64,000 nucleotides of DNA. Source: Yoonia maritima. Its GTDB lineage: Bacteria; Pseudomonadota; Alphaproteobacteria; Rhodobacterales; Rhodobacteraceae. A program made the position numbers and the translations under genes. The notes under the pieces were generated by a model. It was given only the letters and a program-made list of their open reading frames with translations, made no database searches and was not told the DNA's origin. Shown here one piece after another: positions 30,430 through 38,740 of this stretch. Numbering within the stretch: the stretch's first letter is position 1; the number at the start of each line of letters is the position of its first letter. The DNA is taken from positions 84,072-148,071 of the forward strand of contig NZ_PKFN01000014.1 in NCBI RefSeq assembly GCF_002933395.1, in the 5' to 3' direction.

Positions 30430-31093
30430 TCAACATCGCCTCGGCAATTGGGATGCTGGATGGCTGTCCGACATCACACCAAGCCCCATCGTATTTCACA
30501 CCATAAAGCCCACCACGCGTGGCAATGTCATTCCATGCGACGTTCAGAGAAAATGCGGTTTCTTGGATCTGGTCGAGCGTTTCTGGCCGGATGATTTGTA
30601 CCCCAGTGTAGATCACGTCCGGCCCACGGTGCAGGCGGTCATCGCTATCTATGCGAAAATCGCCTTTGCCTAGATGCCCGTGCACGTTTGGCTTTTCGAT
30701 CACCAGAAGCAGTGCTTCCATTTCATCGCGCCATGCTGACAGAATGGTTTCGATTGGGTTTGGCCCCCGCCACACTGCATCGGTATTCATGGTGATCGTC
30801 GGACCCGACCCAAGTAGCGTCCGTGCCTGCCGTAGCCCACCACCGGTTTCTAGCAATGCGTCGGTTTCATCGGAAATTGCGATGTCTTGCCCAGCCAGAT
30901 GGTTGCGCATCTGATCCGCATGATAGTGTACGTTCACAACCTTTTGCCCGACGTTCGCGATGTCAGTGAAAGCCAGCGCATGGTCGATCAACGGTTTGCC
31001 CGCCACTTGAACAAGAGGTTTTGGCCGATCCTTGGTCAGTGCGCCCATGCGGGTCCCTAGCCCGGCGGCAAACAATAGAATGGGCGTGGTCAT
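30422..31093 (-). CDS. murU: MurU-type N-acetylmuramate-1-phosphate uridylyltransferase
   Basis: A 223-residue nucleotidyltransferase. The start ATG at 31093 overlaps the amgK stop and gives ILLFAAGLGTRMGALTKDRPKPLVQVAGKPLIDH, the nucleotide-binding signature, then NTDAVW as the metal-binding site. With AmgK it makes UDP-MurNAc directly from recycled MurNAc, a bypass of de novo synthesis described in Pseudomonas putida and other gram-negatives. The adjacency to the kinase supports this over other sugar-phosphate nucleotidyltransferases. Confidence 0.85.
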   Translation of the reverse strand: MTTPILLFAAGLGTRMGALTKDRPKPLVQVAGKPLIDHALAFTDIANVGQKVVNVHYHADQMRNHLAGQDIAISDETDALLETGGGLRQARTLLGSGPTITMNTDAVWRGPNPIETILSAWRDEMEALLLVIEKPNVHGHLGKGDFRIDSDDRLHRGPDVIYTGVQIIRPETLDQIQETAFSLNVAWNDIATRGGLYGVKYDGAWCDVGQPSSIPIAEAMLNV

Positions 31094-32058
31094 GCGCGAA
31101 GCCTTGCAAGTGTTTCTGTGTCCGGTGCTGGTAGCGTATCGCGCACCGCCTGTTCCAGCATTTTCAGTTCTGGATGGCGTAGGTCGGACATTAAATTGGC
31201 CCATACCCGTGGGATTAAATCAATGTATCGCTTTTTACCCATGACGAGGGAAAGCCGTGCAAACACCCCCAATATTCGCAAGTTGCGCTGGGCACCAAGG
31301 CAGGAAAGCTGCGCGGGAAAATCGCTGCCCGCACCCGTCTTTGCCATGTAATACGTTGTTATTTCTTGCGCCAAGGCAGGGTCGATATCCCGTCGTACGT
31401 CCCGCAGTAGCGATGCTAGGTCGTAACCGGCAGGCGCGATAAATGCGTCTTGGTAATCTAGCAGACCAACGCGGTTCAGCCCTTGTAGTTCGGGCCGCCA
31501 AATCAGGTTTTCGGCGTGGTAATCGCGAAGCGCAAGCGTGTTCGCATTTGGTGCGAGCGTGGTCAGCGCCCGGTGCACTTCGTTAGTGAGGTCTGGTGTA
31601 GGGGCGTTGGCGTAGAATTCACCTGTGATCTCGACCATCTGAGCGCCGATTTCGGGTGTCATTTGGTTCAGGTCTGAAGGCGCTGGGTAATTGGCAAGAT
31701 GCACCAAAACATCGGTGGCCGCACGATAAAGCGTCAAGTTGTCGGAAGGGTTCTGACTTAACCACCCTGCAAAGTCGTCTTGGCCTAGGTCGGACAAGAT
31801 CATGATACCCGCTGATACGTCATGCGCCAAGATTTCAGGAGGCGCTAAGCCTGCGTTTTGTAGCAGGCTGGTAATGCTGGCAAAGGCGTGGGTTGTTTCA
31901 CCATTTTCAGGCGGTGCATCCATCAAAATCACATTCGACGTACCATCGGTCAGGCGTTCGTACCGCCGGGCAGACGCATCACCAGCAAGTGCATGTCGGT
32001 CCGAATCAGCCCAATCAGACGAGGCGATAAAGTTATCAATGATAATTTTGCGTTCCAT
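31090..32058 (-). CDS. amgK: AmgK-type anomeric MurNAc/GlcNAc kinase
   Basis: A 322-residue aminoglycoside-phosphotransferase-fold kinase. GDASARRYERL forms the N-terminal nucleotide loop, LALRDYHAENLIWR (catalytic Asp) and VGLLDYQDAFIAPAGYDLASLLRD (metal Asp) are the active-site segments. It is predicted to phosphorylate recycled MurNAc at C1 for MurU. The start overlaps the tsaE stop (TGATG); a GTG three bases upstream would overlap as well. Confidence 0.85.
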   Translation of the reverse strand: MERKIIIDNFIASSDWADSDRHALAGDASARRYERLTDGTSNVILMDAPPENGETTHAFASITSLLQNAGLAPPEILAHDVSAGIMILSDLGQDDFAGWLSQNPSDNLTLYRAATDVLVHLANYPAPSDLNQMTPEIGAQMVEITGEFYANAPTPDLTNEVHRALTTLAPNANTLALRDYHAENLIWRPELQGLNRVGLLDYQDAFIAPAGYDLASLLRDVRRDIDPALAQEITTYYMAKTGAGSDFPAQLSCLGAQRNLRILGVFARLSLVMGKKRYIDLIPRVWANLMSDLRHPELKMLEQAVRDTLPAPDTETLARLRA

Positions 32059-32519
32059 CACAAGACCGCCTTTAACCGGTCATGCCATTCTGGTGTTGTC
32101 GTGATTTGAACGCTGTGTTCGGTGTCCCCTGCCGCTAACGCGAGTTTAAGGGCGTTTTCTGGGGCGTCATTGCCGAGCCGATCAGGCCATTCAATAAGGC
32201 AGATCGCGGTTGTGAATGCTTCGTCCAGCCCGAGTTCGAATACTTCGTCGGGGTGGGTCAGCCTATAAAGGTCACAGTGCCAGATGTCGCCTTCTGGGTC
32301 TTCGTAAGTTTGGACAAGGGTGAAGGTCGGGGACGGAACGTCCTCCATCCGGCCAAGCCGGGCGCGGATTAGTGCACGGGCAAAAGCGGATTTACCTGCC
32401 CCGATGGACCCTTCCAGCAAAAGCGTATCGCCGGGGGCCAGCAATGGCGCGATGCGGCTGGCCAGTGCAACGGTGTCAGTTTCGTTCGGTAGGGCGATTG
32501 TGATCGGCATATTGTTCAT
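32058..32519 (-). CDS. tsaE: tRNA threonylcarbamoyladenosine ATPase TsaE
   Basis: A 153-residue ATPase needed with TsaB/TsaD to make t6A at position 37 of ANN-decoding tRNAs. It has Walker A LLEGSIGAGKSAFARALIR near residue 35, then VPSPTFTLVQTYE and IWHCDLYRLTHPDEVFELGLDEAF, and IEWPDRLG. It lies between divL (41-base gap) and amgK (overlap). Confidence 0.95.
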   Translation of the reverse strand: MNNMPITIALPNETDTVALASRIAPLLAPGDTLLLEGSIGAGKSAFARALIRARLGRMEDVPSPTFTLVQTYEDPEGDIWHCDLYRLTHPDEVFELGLDEAFTTAICLIEWPDRLGNDAPENALKLALAAGDTEHSVQITTTPEWHDRLKAVL

Positions 32520-32560
32520 GCCGAAACACTATTGCTTGGTTCGCTACCTGCAAGGTCAAA

Positions 32561-34156
32561 TCAGCGTTTACGAACGTGGATTGCTGGATCGTGCATGGTT
32601 AATTTTTGGATAACAGGGTTCATCTTCGCTGCGGTTGTAAACCGCACCAGCGTCTTGCCCCCGGCGATTGGGTTCGCGTGGCATGACAACTGGCGACCGT
32701 CATCAAGTAGCGTACTGTCTGACCAAGCATCTCGCGGGCCGATTTGATGCGTGAAATTCTGGATCTTTGACCAGATCGGGGTAGGCGTACACCGTTGTTG
32801 CCAGACCTTTGTTTCGGTCTGAAGCGCGCGTTGCTCGTGGTACAAAGCCGGGTTTGTTTGCCATAGATCAGCATAGGCTTGGTTCGAGATAACGAGGGTT
32901 CCAGCGCTAGAGAATACAGCGATAGCGTCTGGAATGGTGTCCAGCACAGCCTGACTGGTTTCGATGTCAGCGCGAAATCTGCGGGTTAATGATACTTCGG
33001 CGCTGATATCTTCGAACATAAACGCGAAAGCGCCATCAGGATGGGGGCGTCCGGTAACCCGGTATGTCTGCCCATCTGGTAAGGCCCATGTTTCGCTGTA
33101 GGTTCCCTTTTTGGCGGCCGCTTCAAGTTCGGTAAACTGGTCGCGCCATGAGGTGTAATTCTTAGGCTCGGGTAACATGCGGGATTCTCGCAGCTTATCT
33201 AAGACGGCCTCAAGCGTGGGGCGACCGCTGAGGAAATCAAACTTTAGTTTGGTTAGATCGAGCACTGCTGGATTGAATGTTGTCAGTTGGCGTTGCTTAT
33301 CAAAAATTGCCAGTCCGATCGACAGTTCTGCAAATGTCCGACCAAGGGTTTGCTTGAAACTGCGTCGTTCTTGTTCCGCCCTGACGATCCCGTTCGCGTC
33401 CGTGGCAAAGTGCATAAAGCCATCACCATGAGGTACGCTTGTTACGTCAAACCATTGGTCTGCTGGGTTATCGGGCAATTTGACCGAAAGGCGGCGCAAT
33501 GATGTGCCCTTTGCACCGGGAATATCGTGGAGATCTGGAAATATTGATGCACTGGGCCATACTGCTTGTGCGGTATCGCTGGGCGCATATACTTGATCGA
33601 CGAATTTTAGGTAAGTTTGATTGGCCCAGAGCAACTTTCCATCGCCTGCTTCTTGCCAAATCAATTGCGGAGATTGCTGTGTAAGTTCACGTAGCATCGC
33701 CAGTTCTGACAGGCGAATATCGCTTGCGACAGTCGAAGATTGATACGGTGTCAAATCCTCTTGGGCGCCGTTGATCGCAATACGTAGCCGTCCACCGGTT
33801 TTGCAAATTTCGATCCAGATCGACGTCGCTGTGACGCCATCAATGCGCGTTTTTGATGATGGAGGATTAGCAGCCAGTCCGCGCAATTGTGGAAAGTGCG
33901 GTCCAAGCATTTGCATCAGGGTATCAAACTCTGACAGGTCGGTCTTATTTTCGTTAATCAGTGCAATTGCCTGGGGCGTTGCATCAATGAGTTCGCCATC
34001 TTGGAACAGAAAAATCGGCAGATTGTTTGCCTGTGCTATGTTGACCAGCTTAGCATCGCGCCATTTTTTAATTTCATGCTGGGATTTAAGGGCGACCCCA
34101 ACGCAGGTTGCGCAGCTTATACCAATGACCGCGATGTCCAATAGACTCAGTAGCAT
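32561..34156 (-). CDS. divL: PAS-domain protein DivL (no kinase domain)
   Basis: A 531-residue protein with one N-terminal membrane helix (about 5-22) and several PAS domains: about 45-140, 170-260 (LIWQEAGDGKLLWANQTYLKF), 285-395 (GLAIFDKQRQLTTFNPAVLDL) and 405-500 (AVLDTIPDAIAVFSSAGTLVISNQAYADLW). No HisKA or ATPase domain follows; the frame ends 41 bases before tsaE. The position next to tsaE and the PAS-only layout fit the shortened DivL of Rhodobacterales, a regulator of the CckA-ChpT-CtrA phosphorelay. A generic PAS protein is the alternative. Confidence 0.65.
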   Translation of the reverse strand: MLLSLLDIAVIGISCATCVGVALKSQHEIKKWRDAKLVNIAQANNLPIFLFQDGELIDATPQAIALINENKTDLSEFDTLMQMLGPHFPQLRGLAANPPSSKTRIDGVTATSIWIEICKTGGRLRIAINGAQEDLTPYQSSTVASDIRLSELAMLRELTQQSPQLIWQEAGDGKLLWANQTYLKFVDQVYAPSDTAQAVWPSASIFPDLHDIPGAKGTSLRRLSVKLPDNPADQWFDVTSVPHGDGFMHFATDANGIVRAEQERRSFKQTLGRTFAELSIGLAIFDKQRQLTTFNPAVLDLTKLKFDFLSGRPTLEAVLDKLRESRMLPEPKNYTSWRDQFTELEAAAKKGTYSETWALPDGQTYRVTGRPHPDGAFAFMFEDISAEVSLTRRFRADIETSQAVLDTIPDAIAVFSSAGTLVISNQAYADLWQTNPALYHEQRALQTETKVWQQRCTPTPIWSKIQNFTHQIGPRDAWSDSTLLDDGRQLSCHANPIAGGKTLVRFTTAAKMNPVIQKLTMHDPAIHVRKR

Positions 34157-34232
34157 CTGTGAGTATCCCCAGTAAAACTGAGTCTAAACATCCCCCTTTA
34201 AGGTTAATGTGGAGTTAAGTATCAGGCTGGTT

Positions 34233-35618
34233 TCAGACTTCGGCGCTGTGCTGTTGGTTTTCGCCTAAGGGTTGGCTGACGCGATCGCCGCTGTTGGGTA
34301 GAGAATCCCTGTTCCACACAACGTCAATAACCGCCCCGCCATCACCAAGCCCTGCCCGGCGGCTGTTGGCGAACGTAAGCTGCGCGCCAGACCGTTCAAG
34401 CAATGTCTTAGCGATGAAGAGGCCGAGCCCCATACCTTTGTAGCCGGGGCGGTCGCTGAAATCGTCCGATTGCCGCCGTTCACGCACGTAGGGGTCACCG
34501 ATACGTCCGATAACAGAACCCGGAAATCCGGGTCCGTCGTCGGAAATGCGGACTTTTATATCCGTGTCTGACCAATTGAGATCAACACAAACCTCGGCTT
34601 GGGCAAAATCCACGGCGTTTTGAATAAGGTTACGTAAACCATGAATAATCTCTGGGCGACGCGCAATTGTTGGTTGGGTTTGATCTGCTCCATTATCTGC
34701 GGTCAGATGAAATGTGACTTGCTTGCCCCGATCCATGTGCGGCTCAGCGGCTTCGTGTACGATGGCTTCGAGCGGGGCATGCCGGAGGTGCAGATCGTCT
34801 TTCCCGGCCCGCCCCATTGAGTGCAGGATATCGCGGCATCGGTTTGCTTGCTCTCGGATCAGGCTGGCGTCTTCGTATAGATCTGGATGATCGCCCAATT
34901 CTTCCATGAGTTCACTGCTAACCAATTTGATCGTGGCAAGTGGCGTGCCAAGTTCGTGTGCTGCAGCAGCCACAACCCCGCCAAGATCGGTTAGCTTTTG
35001 TTCACGTGCGAGCGCCAATTGCGTTGCGACCAATGCTTCGCGCATGGCGTGCATTTCGGTTGTGACCTGCCGCGCATAGATCGACAAGAAGACGATCCCG
35101 ATGACAAGCGAAGCCCAAAACCCAAACTGAAAGATCGTGGGAAGCACAAGGGTTGTGCCATCTGACATAATGATTGGCAGGTGAAATTGGCTAATAATGC
35201 TGATCAGCCCAATCGCGGTCAGGCCAACGAACACGGTGCTACTGCGGTGTAGAACCGTTGCGGCGATTGTAACCGGCGCAAGGACAAGCATCGCAAAGGG
35301 GTTGTTCAACCCACCCGTGATAAACAGCAAAAGCGTAAGTTGGATGAGGTCAAATACAAGCCACAGTGATGCTTCGCGTTCGGAAAGCCGTTTGTTTTCA
35401 GGATATACAAAGCTTGCGATAAGGTTTGCGAGAACCGAAACGCCGACAAGGATAAGAGCGAACTCGAGTTCGATGTTTAACCCGTAAATCAGCGATGCCA
35501 CGAGTATCGCACCTGCCTGCCCAAGTGTGGCAAACCATCGCAGCGTGGTCAGTGTACGTAAGCGTACCCAGTTGCTGCGTTGTTGATCTTGAAACATGGT
35601 GAATTCTGAAACAGACAT
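34233..35618 (-). CDS. regB: RegB/PrrB redox-sensing histidine kinase
   Basis: A 461-residue membrane kinase that signals oxygen and quinone state to RegA. Six membrane helices span about residues 28-180 with the quinone-site motif GGLNNPF at 102-108. The phosphorylated His221 is in AAAAHELGTPLATI, and the redox-box Cys261 is in REQANRCRDILHSMGRAGKDDL. The ATPase domain has LRNLIQNAVDFA and GYKGMGLGLFIAKTLLER. It is divergent from sco, 89 bases apart. Confidence 0.96.
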   Translation of the reverse strand: MSVSEFTMFQDQQRSNWVRLRTLTTLRWFATLGQAGAILVASLIYGLNIELEFALILVGVSVLANLIASFVYPENKRLSEREASLWLVFDLIQLTLLLFITGGLNNPFAMLVLAPVTIAATVLHRSSTVFVGLTAIGLISIISQFHLPIIMSDGTTLVLPTIFQFGFWASLVIGIVFLSIYARQVTTEMHAMREALVATQLALAREQKLTDLGGVVAAAAHELGTPLATIKLVSSELMEELGDHPDLYEDASLIREQANRCRDILHSMGRAGKDDLHLRHAPLEAIVHEAAEPHMDRGKQVTFHLTADNGADQTQPTIARRPEIIHGLRNLIQNAVDFAQAEVCVDLNWSDTDIKVRISDDGPGFPGSVIGRIGDPYVRERRQSDDFSDRPGYKGMGLGLFIAKTLLERSGAQLTFANSRRAGLGDGGAVIDVVWNRDSLPNSGDRVSQPLGENQQHSAEV

Positions 35619-35707
35619 GTGATCGGGTATCCCGTCCGGCAAGGTAACCCATTGATACGCAGCCCTGCATGAGGGTTCAATGCGACCGAATGGGAAAGAG
35701 GTTTGTG

Positions 35708-36301
35708 ATGTCGAAAATGATAGCGACGGTTGCCGGATGTACTGCACTGGTGGTTGTGGTCGGGACGTTTGCTGTTACGCAGCTTGCGACCCCACCCGAT
35801 TGTGGGGTGGCGACGGGTGGCGACATTGGTGGCCCCTTCACCTTGGTCAGTGAAACCGGGGCGACGGTAACGGACATTGATATCATAAAAGAACCAACGT
35901 TAGTATATTTTGGTTATACATTTTGCCCCGACGTTTGCCCGTTGGACAGCGCGCGCAATGCGGCAGCTATTGATATTTTGGCCGAACATGGGATCAGCGC
36001 AACACCTGTCTTTATCTCAATCGACCCGCAGCGCGATACCGTTGATATCGTTCGTGACTATGCTGATAATTTCCACCCCAAGATGATCGGGCTTACCGGG
36101 ACACCTGAACAGGTTTCCGCCGCTTCCAAAGCCTATCGGACGTTTTTTAAGAAAGAAGATGGCGACCCTGAATACTATCTCGTTCAGCATTCGACATCGA
36201 CTTATCTGATGCTGCCAGATATTGGATTTACAACATATTTTGGCCGAAGCGATAGCCCGGAGTACATCGCAGAGGTAGCCGCGTGCATTGTCACAGGTTG
36301 A
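35708..36301 (+). CDS. senC: Sco/SenC (PrrC) copper chaperone
   Basis: A 197-residue membrane-anchored thioredoxin-like protein for copper delivery to cytochrome oxidase. A signal anchor (about residues 4-26) precedes FGYTFCPDVCPLD, the CxxxC copper site, and the conserved His in YLVQHSTSTYLM. The start ATG at 35708 (MSKMIATVAG) has AAGAGG upstream. It lies between regB and regA, as in Rhodobacter. Confidence 0.92.
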   Translation: MSKMIATVAGCTALVVVVGTFAVTQLATPPDCGVATGGDIGGPFTLVSETGATVTDIDIIKEPTLVYFGYTFCPDVCPLDSARNAAAIDILAEHGISATPVFISIDPQRDTVDIVRDYADNFHPKMIGLTGTPEQVSAASKAYRTFFKKEDGDPEYYLVQHSTSTYLMLPDIGFTTYFGRSDSPEYIAEVAACIVTG

Positions 36302-36356
36302 CGATAGGGCACATAAACCTACTATTCGTCTACGAACATGCGAGGAATGGACTAAA

Positions 36357-36905
36357 ATGACCGAGCCGTTGGACCTGGGTGACGACAAGAGCCTTCTTCT
36401 TGTTGATGATGACGAGGCGTTTCTACGTAGGCTTGCAAAAGCCATGGAAAAACGCGGCTTTGAGGTCGAAACAGCGGAATCTGTCGCAGCTGGTAAGGCA
36501 ATCGCAACGGCACGTCCGCCGGCGTATGCGGTTGTTGATCTACGGTTAGAAGATGGAAACGGGTTGGATGTGGTCGAAGTTCTGCGCGCCAAGCGTCCTG
36601 AAAGCCGGATTGTTGTACTGACAGGGTACGGGGCGATTGCAACAGCGGTTGCGGCGGTAAAAATCGGTGCGACCGATTACTTGGCAAAGCCTGCGGATGC
36701 GACTGACGTTACGAATGCGTTGCTCGCGGGTGGTGACACGCTACCGCCTCCTCCAGAAAACCCAATGAGCGCGGATCGCGTGCGTTGGGAACATATTCAG
36801 CGCGTATATGAACTGTGTGATCGCAACGTGTCAGAAACGGCGCGTCGTCTGTCGATGCATCGCCGGACGCTACAGCGGATTTTGGCAAAGCGCAGCCCGC
36901 GCTAG
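36357..36905 (+). CDS. regA: RegA/PrrA redox response regulator
   Basis: A 182-residue regulator: a receiver domain (LLLVDDDEAFLRRLAKAM, phospho-acceptor Asp61 in YAVVDLRLEDGNGLD, VVLTGYGAIATAVAAVKIGATDYLAKP), a four-proline linker (PPPP near 130) and a C-terminal Fis-type helix-turn-helix NVSETARRLSMHRRTLQRILAKR. It controls photosynthesis, respiration, and carbon and nitrogen fixation genes in relatives. Its 3' end overlaps the convergent lysR-type gene by four bases. Confidence 0.96.
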   Translation: MTEPLDLGDDKSLLLVDDDEAFLRRLAKAMEKRGFEVETAESVAAGKAIATARPPAYAVVDLRLEDGNGLDVVEVLRAKRPESRIVVLTGYGAIATAVAAVKIGATDYLAKPADATDVTNALLAGGDTLPPPPENPMSADRVRWEHIQRVYELCDRNVSETARRLSMHRRTLQRILAKRSPR

Positions 36906-37759
36906 ATCGTTTTCAGAAGCCATGATTTCAAGATTTTGACTCGATTAGACAGGACGCCGGGATAGTGGGTTATGTAATACCCTAATCCTTCGGGTTGCGT
37001 TTGCGATAGCGCAACGAGTCGCCCAGCGTTTATGTCATCCGCGACCAAGGCGCTGGATGCGACAGTGATACCACCACCTGATCGAACGGCTGACAGCGCC
37101 ATACCAAGCGTGGTCACGTTAAACGTCTTTTGGGTTTCTTTTACCATCCCGGCTTCGGTGACCCATTTGCGCGCTTCGTGGTGGTCATTTTCGAAAAACC
37201 ACGGAACGTCGGAACACCTAAGTTTGTCGGGTTCGACCACACCTGGTGCTGCGACTACTGTGTAATCTGCGGCCAACAGGTGTGTTGTTTCAAGCCCAGC
37301 CCATTTTCCATCGCCATAGCGCACGCCCAAGTCAAACCCGTCACGCCGCAGATCCACGAGCTTGTTACTGGGTACAATCGACAAGGCGATTTCCGGGTAT
37401 TTCGCCCAGAATTGCGATATGCGCGGCATAAGCCAGTTTTCCGCGAAATTGTGGGTCACGGTAACGGACAATGGACGCGTTTCGGCATCGTCACGTACTG
37501 ATTTTACGCCGGATATGATTTGTCCGAACCCATCAGAGAGCGTATCCGCCAACCGCACGCCTGCGTCGGTTAGAGCAACGCCGCGACCCTGACGCACCAG
37601 CAAAGTGGTGCCTAATTCAGCCTCGACCGCACGCACATGTTGCGCGATTGCAGCATGTGTCACGTTCAGTTCGCGCGCTGCCTGTGAAAATGATCCGGCT
37701 CGGGCAGCGCATTCGAATGCCCGCAATGCCGAAAGGGATGGGATTTCACGCCAATCCAT
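36902..37759 (-). CDS. LysR-family transcription regulator (GcvA-like)
   Basis: A 285-residue protein with an N-terminal winged helix (LSALRAFECAARAGSFSQAARELNVTHAAIAQHVRAVEAELGTTLLVR, residues about 9-56) and a periplasmic-binding-protein-like effector domain with LGVRYGDGKWAGLE and GMALSAVRSGGGITVASSALVADD, typical of the GcvA group. The effector is unknown. The start ATG 37759 faces the divergent 53-residue gene, which is the likeliest target. Confidence 0.88.
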   Translation of the reverse strand: MDWREIPSLSALRAFECAARAGSFSQAARELNVTHAAIAQHVRAVEAELGTTLLVRQGRGVALTDAGVRLADTLSDGFGQIISGVKSVRDDAETRPLSVTVTHNFAENWLMPRISQFWAKYPEIALSIVPSNKLVDLRRDGFDLGVRYGDGKWAGLETTHLLAADYTVVAAPGVVEPDKLRCSDVPWFFENDHHEARKWVTEAGMVKETQKTFNVTTLGMALSAVRSGGGITVASSALVADDINAGRLVALSQTQPEGLGYYITHYPGVLSNRVKILKSWLLKTI

Positions 37760-37824
37760 ATGAAAGCTCAACTAACATAATGAAAATCTTACAGAGTCGC
37801 TTGAGCGAAGCAATCCTTTTATTT

Positions 37825-37837
37825 GTTGATCATCAAC
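37825..37837. promoter_or_regulatory. Short palindrome between lysR gene and small gene
   Basis: GTTGAT-C-ATCAAC is a 13-base palindrome ten bases before the GAAAGGA ribosome site of the divergent small gene. It could be part of a LysR-type operator, though it is shorter than a usual T-N11-A site with flanks. Confidence 0.35.
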
Positions 37838-37855
37838 ATAGAGAAAGGAATAGTC

Positions 37856-38017
37856 ATGCTAACAATATTCGCCAATAGCTTTTTGACCGCCACCCGTAAC
37901 GAAAAGTGGGAATCACCGGATCACTGGTCACACGATGGACGCAAATTAAAGGGTTACGAAGCTGAACGAAAAGAAGCTGAACGCCGTCAGCGTGCTAAAC
38001 GTGGTGGTGTAAATTGA
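37856..38017 (+). CDS. Small hypothetical protein, 53 residues
   Basis: The ATG at 37856 is preceded by GAAAGGA at good spacing. The product starts with a short hydrophobic stretch (MLTIFANSFLTA) and continues strongly charged (KGYEAERKEAERRQRAKRGG). I do not recognise a family. Its divergent position next to a LysR regulator suggests it is regulated by it. A GC-rich inverted repeat (AGGGGCG ... CGCCCCT, about 38033-38065) follows the stop. Confidence 0.6.
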   Translation: MLTIFANSFLTATRNEKWESPDHWSHDGRKLKGYEAERKEAERRQRAKRGGVN

Positions 38018-38190
38018 AGATTGTACCACAGCTAGGGGCGCGCCTTTTCTGAAGAGCCCGCCCCTGCGATCTTATGCTGCATCGATAGCAAAAACTTTTG
38101 CCTTTACGGTTGGTATGGACGGTTGCCTACACTACATCAGCAATAGACTGGGGCGGCGGTCATTTGATCCGATCGAAAAGGAAAACGATC

Positions 38191-38616
38191 ATGAAGAGTA
38201 TTACAGTTGCAGCGGCGCTTGTCGCATGCGCATCGGCTGCGTCAGCCGAAGGCGATGTTGCAGCAGGTGAAGAACAGTTCAACCGTCAATGCGTCGCATG
38301 TCATGTTGTTCGCAATGATAACGGTGAAGTATTGGCTGGCCGTACTGCGCGTACCGGGCCAAACCTATACGGAATCGAAGGGCGTGTTCTGGGTTCTGCT
38401 GATGGGTTTCGCTATGGTGACGCTATTGTTGATCTAGGCGCGACCGGCGCGACTTGGGACGAAAGCACTTTTGTTGCCTATGTTCAAAACCCAACTGGGT
38501 ATCTACGTGAAGCATTGGATGACCGTCGTGCGCGGGGCAAGATGGCGTATCAGGTACGCGACCCACAGCAAGCTGCAGATATATACGCGTTTTTGGCAAC
38601 TGTTGGTGTCGAGTAA
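38191..38616 (+). CDS. Periplasmic class I c-type cytochrome
   Basis: A 141-residue exported protein with signal peptide MKSITVAAALVACASAASA, heme motif CVACH at 34-38, and a probable axial Met118 in RGKMAYQV. TGPNLYGIEGRVLGS and GDAIVDLGATGATWDE resemble cytochrome c2/c550 (mitochondrial-type) sequences. It is likely a soluble electron carrier. The ATG at 38191 has AAAAGGAAAACG before it. Confidence 0.88.
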   Translation: MKSITVAAALVACASAASAEGDVAAGEEQFNRQCVACHVVRNDNGEVLAGRTARTGPNLYGIEGRVLGSADGFRYGDAIVDLGATGATWDESTFVAYVQNPTGYLREALDDRRARGKMAYQVRDPQQAADIYAFLATVGVE

Positions 38617-38740
38617 TCCATGAACTAAATTTATGGGCGCCCGGCTTAAATCGGGCGGCCGCTGTATCAGAAATGACTTTGTTTCTGGACATCAAATCAT
38701 CGCCTCTTGAACCCGCTTGAAAACGGTGAAACCATTGGGG

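Noticed and set aside
30653..30914. Open frames opposite murU, addA, addB and other GC-rich genes
   Set aside because: They lie antisense to clear coding sequence, lack ribosome sites and have Ser/Arg/Pro-rich shadow composition.
38638..38657. Hairpin CGCCCG/CGGGCG after the cytochrome c gene
   Set aside because: The stem is good but no T run follows, so it was not called a terminator.
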